Below are positions 62,358 to 64,000 of a stretch of DNA of 64,000 bases, in pieces (positions within the stretch are counted from its first letter, which is position 1; each line of letters opens with the position of its first letter). The stretch spans positions 4,411,151 through 4,475,150 of the forward strand of contig CM068593.1 in NCBI GenBank assembly GCA_035048485.1, given 5' to 3'. This DNA comes from Pteria penguin (lineage: Eukaryota; Mollusca; Bivalvia; Pterioida; Pteriidae). The notes beneath the pieces are model-generated. The model saw only the letters and a program-made list of their open reading frames with translations. It ran no database searches and had not been told where the DNA came from. A program made the translations under genes and the position numbers.

Positions 62358-63352
62358 TAAAACATAACCAGCATGGTTATAGCCCGTCCAGCTCAGATAA
62401 AACATAACCAGCATGGCTATAACCCGTCCAGCTCAGATAATTCATAACCAACATGGCTATAGCCCGTCCAGCTCAGATAAAACATAACCAGCATGGCTAT
62501 AACCCGTCCAGCTCAGATAAAACATAACCAGCATGGCTATAGCCCGTCCAGCTCAGATAAAACATAACCAGCATGGCTATAGCCCGTCCAGCTCAGATAA
62601 AACATAACCAGCATGGCTATAGCCCGTCCAGCTCATATAAAACATAACCAGCATGGCTATAGCTTGTCCAGCTCAGATAGAACATAACCAGAATGGTTAT
62701 AACCCGTCCAGCTCATAAAACATAACCAGAATGGCTATAGCTTGTCCAGCTCAGATAAAACATAACCAGCATGGCTATAGCCCGTCCAGCTCAGATAAAA
62801 CATAACCAGCATGGCTATAGCTTGTCCAGCTCAGATAAAACATAACCAGCATGGCTATAGCCCGTCCAGCTCAGATAAAACATAACCAGCATGGCTATAG
62901 CTTGTCCAGCTCAGATAAAACATAACCAGCATGGCTATAGCTTGTCCAGCTCAGATAAAACATAACCAGCATGGCTATAGCCCGTCCAGCTCAGATAAAA
63001 CATAACCAGCATGGCTATAGCCCGTCCAGCTCATATAAAACATAACCAGCATGGCTATAGCTTGTCCAGCTCATATAAAACATAACCAGCATGGCTATAG
63101 CTTGTCCAGCTCAGATAAAACATAACCAGAATGGTTATAACCCGTCCAGCTCATAAAACATAACCAGAATGGCTATAGCTTGTCCAGCTCAGATAAAACA
63201 TAACCAGCATGGCTATAGCCCGTCCAGCTCAGATAAAACATAACCAGAATGGCTATAGCCTGTCCAGCTCAGATAAAACATAACCAGAATGGCTATAGCC
63301 CGTCCAGCTCATAAAACATAACCATCAAGGCCATAGCCCGCCCAGCTCAGAT
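62358..63352. repeat. 40-bp satellite, about 25 copies
   Basis: Units of aaaacataaccagcatggct plus atagcccgtccagctcagat. Variants gcttgtcc, catataaa and a 36-bp unit (cagctcataaaacat) recur in a regular order, suggesting expansion in multi-unit blocks. Confidence 0.97.
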
Positions 63353-63387
63353 TTTAGGAAAAGAGTATAAACAGAGGTATTCTTTCT

Positions 63388-63456
63388 ATGGCCGACCTGA
63401 AACGAGAGAATAACCCGGAAATTCGTGCTTTAGCGAGACGTAAGAGGTTAAAATGA
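63388..63456 (+). CDS. small open frame, 22 codons
   Basis: ATG then ADLKRENNPEIRALARRKRL, K and TGA, with a gtataaac TATA-like element 22 bp upstream. A donor-like gac/GTAAGA lies inside (63440), so it could instead be the start of a spliced gene running off the window. Very weak. Confidence 0.15.
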   Translation: MADLKRENNPEIRALARRKRLK

Positions 63457-64000
63457 GCTGGGGTATCTTGCTAAGGTCAAAATTGACACGTGATCAACAA
63501 ATCGAGGTATCAAGTCCAGGTCAGACTTGAGATGAGGCAAAATAGACCTAGGTTCCCGCGATAGACAGACCTAGGACGAATAAAAAAAGAACCTAGGAAT
63601 TGTTCAATGGCAGGAACGAGAATCAAGGCCACACATCAAAGTGTTTGTTATAGTGTAGAGCTCTCCATTACTGTGAATAATACACCACGAATCAGAATTA
63701 TATGTATAAAAATATATATATATAAAGTTACAGACAAGTGATGATTTCAAGTATTCAAGGGGGGATCTGTTATATATGGCAATACAGTTTGTCTAGATAT
63801 GCCTGTGCGTCCAGAAATCATAATATTTAGTTTAGTTTGCACAAGTCCATACATGTACTTTATTTTTAATTAGCCCTATCGTAAGTCAGAATATATATTT
63901 AAAAATATATATATATTTATTTTCAAAAACCCTTCATACCCTTTCACACCCTTATATCAGAACCAAATGGTTATTTCAGTGTGGTGTAAATATAGTCTAC
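63457..64000. other. right end, no gene supported
   Basis: Contains several acctagg motifs (cctaggttcccgcg, acctaggacgaa, aacctaggaat) at 63550-63595 and AT-rich DNA to the edge. Confidence 0.4.

Overview
This is repeat-rich animal (metazoan) nuclear DNA, most likely from a bivalve mollusc. Supporting signs are high AT content, GT-AG introns, AATAAA signals, tRNA-derived SINEs, Penelope-like, Harbinger/IS5-like, Tc1/mariner and pogo-like elements, and a reverse transcriptase family that I recall as abundant in bivalve genomes. The bivalve assignment is inference from family knowledge. Nothing resembles an operon, CRISPR array or bacterial gene.

Layout. 1-2219 is a 50-bp satellite running off the left edge. 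2220-10013 is AT-rich with a MITE and two minisatellites (23 bp, 24 bp). 10350-15800 is a nest of fragments of one reverse-transcriptase element family plus a pogo-like element. 15905-16835 is a 53-bp minisatellite. 20344-23288 (minus strand) holds a complete five-exon gene for a predicted secreted 218-aa protein, assembled here from splice sites and reading frame. 24100-31630 holds more reverse-transcriptase tails, a SINE with perfect target-site duplication, several possible orphan exons and a long inverted repeat. 31969-34220 is a CAT/ATG microsatellite joined to a duplicated compound minisatellite.

34742-47135 is a graveyard of DNA transposons and retroelements: a MYB/SANT-like gene relic, a broken DDE transposase with an N-terminal Cys region, a Penelope-like element with GIY-YIG domain and a downstream hammerhead ribozyme motif, an internally deleted Harbinger transposase and a Tc1/mariner relic. 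48362-54060 is a 71-bp satellite in which a 2,581-bp block is repeated head to tail. 55136-56723 (minus) is a two-exon DXD glycosyltransferase gene that looks intact. 57088-58258 is a 40-bp array interrupted by a SINE. 58352-61921 may hold a two-exon gene of unknown function. 61991-62262 is a second perfect SINE and 62358-63352 a 40-bp satellite.

The two best host genes (secreted protein, glycosyltransferase) have no evident functional link. Almost everything else is mobile or tandemly repeated DNA. Several SINEs share one central body but carry different tRNA-like heads, which suggests a SINE superfamily that swaps heads.
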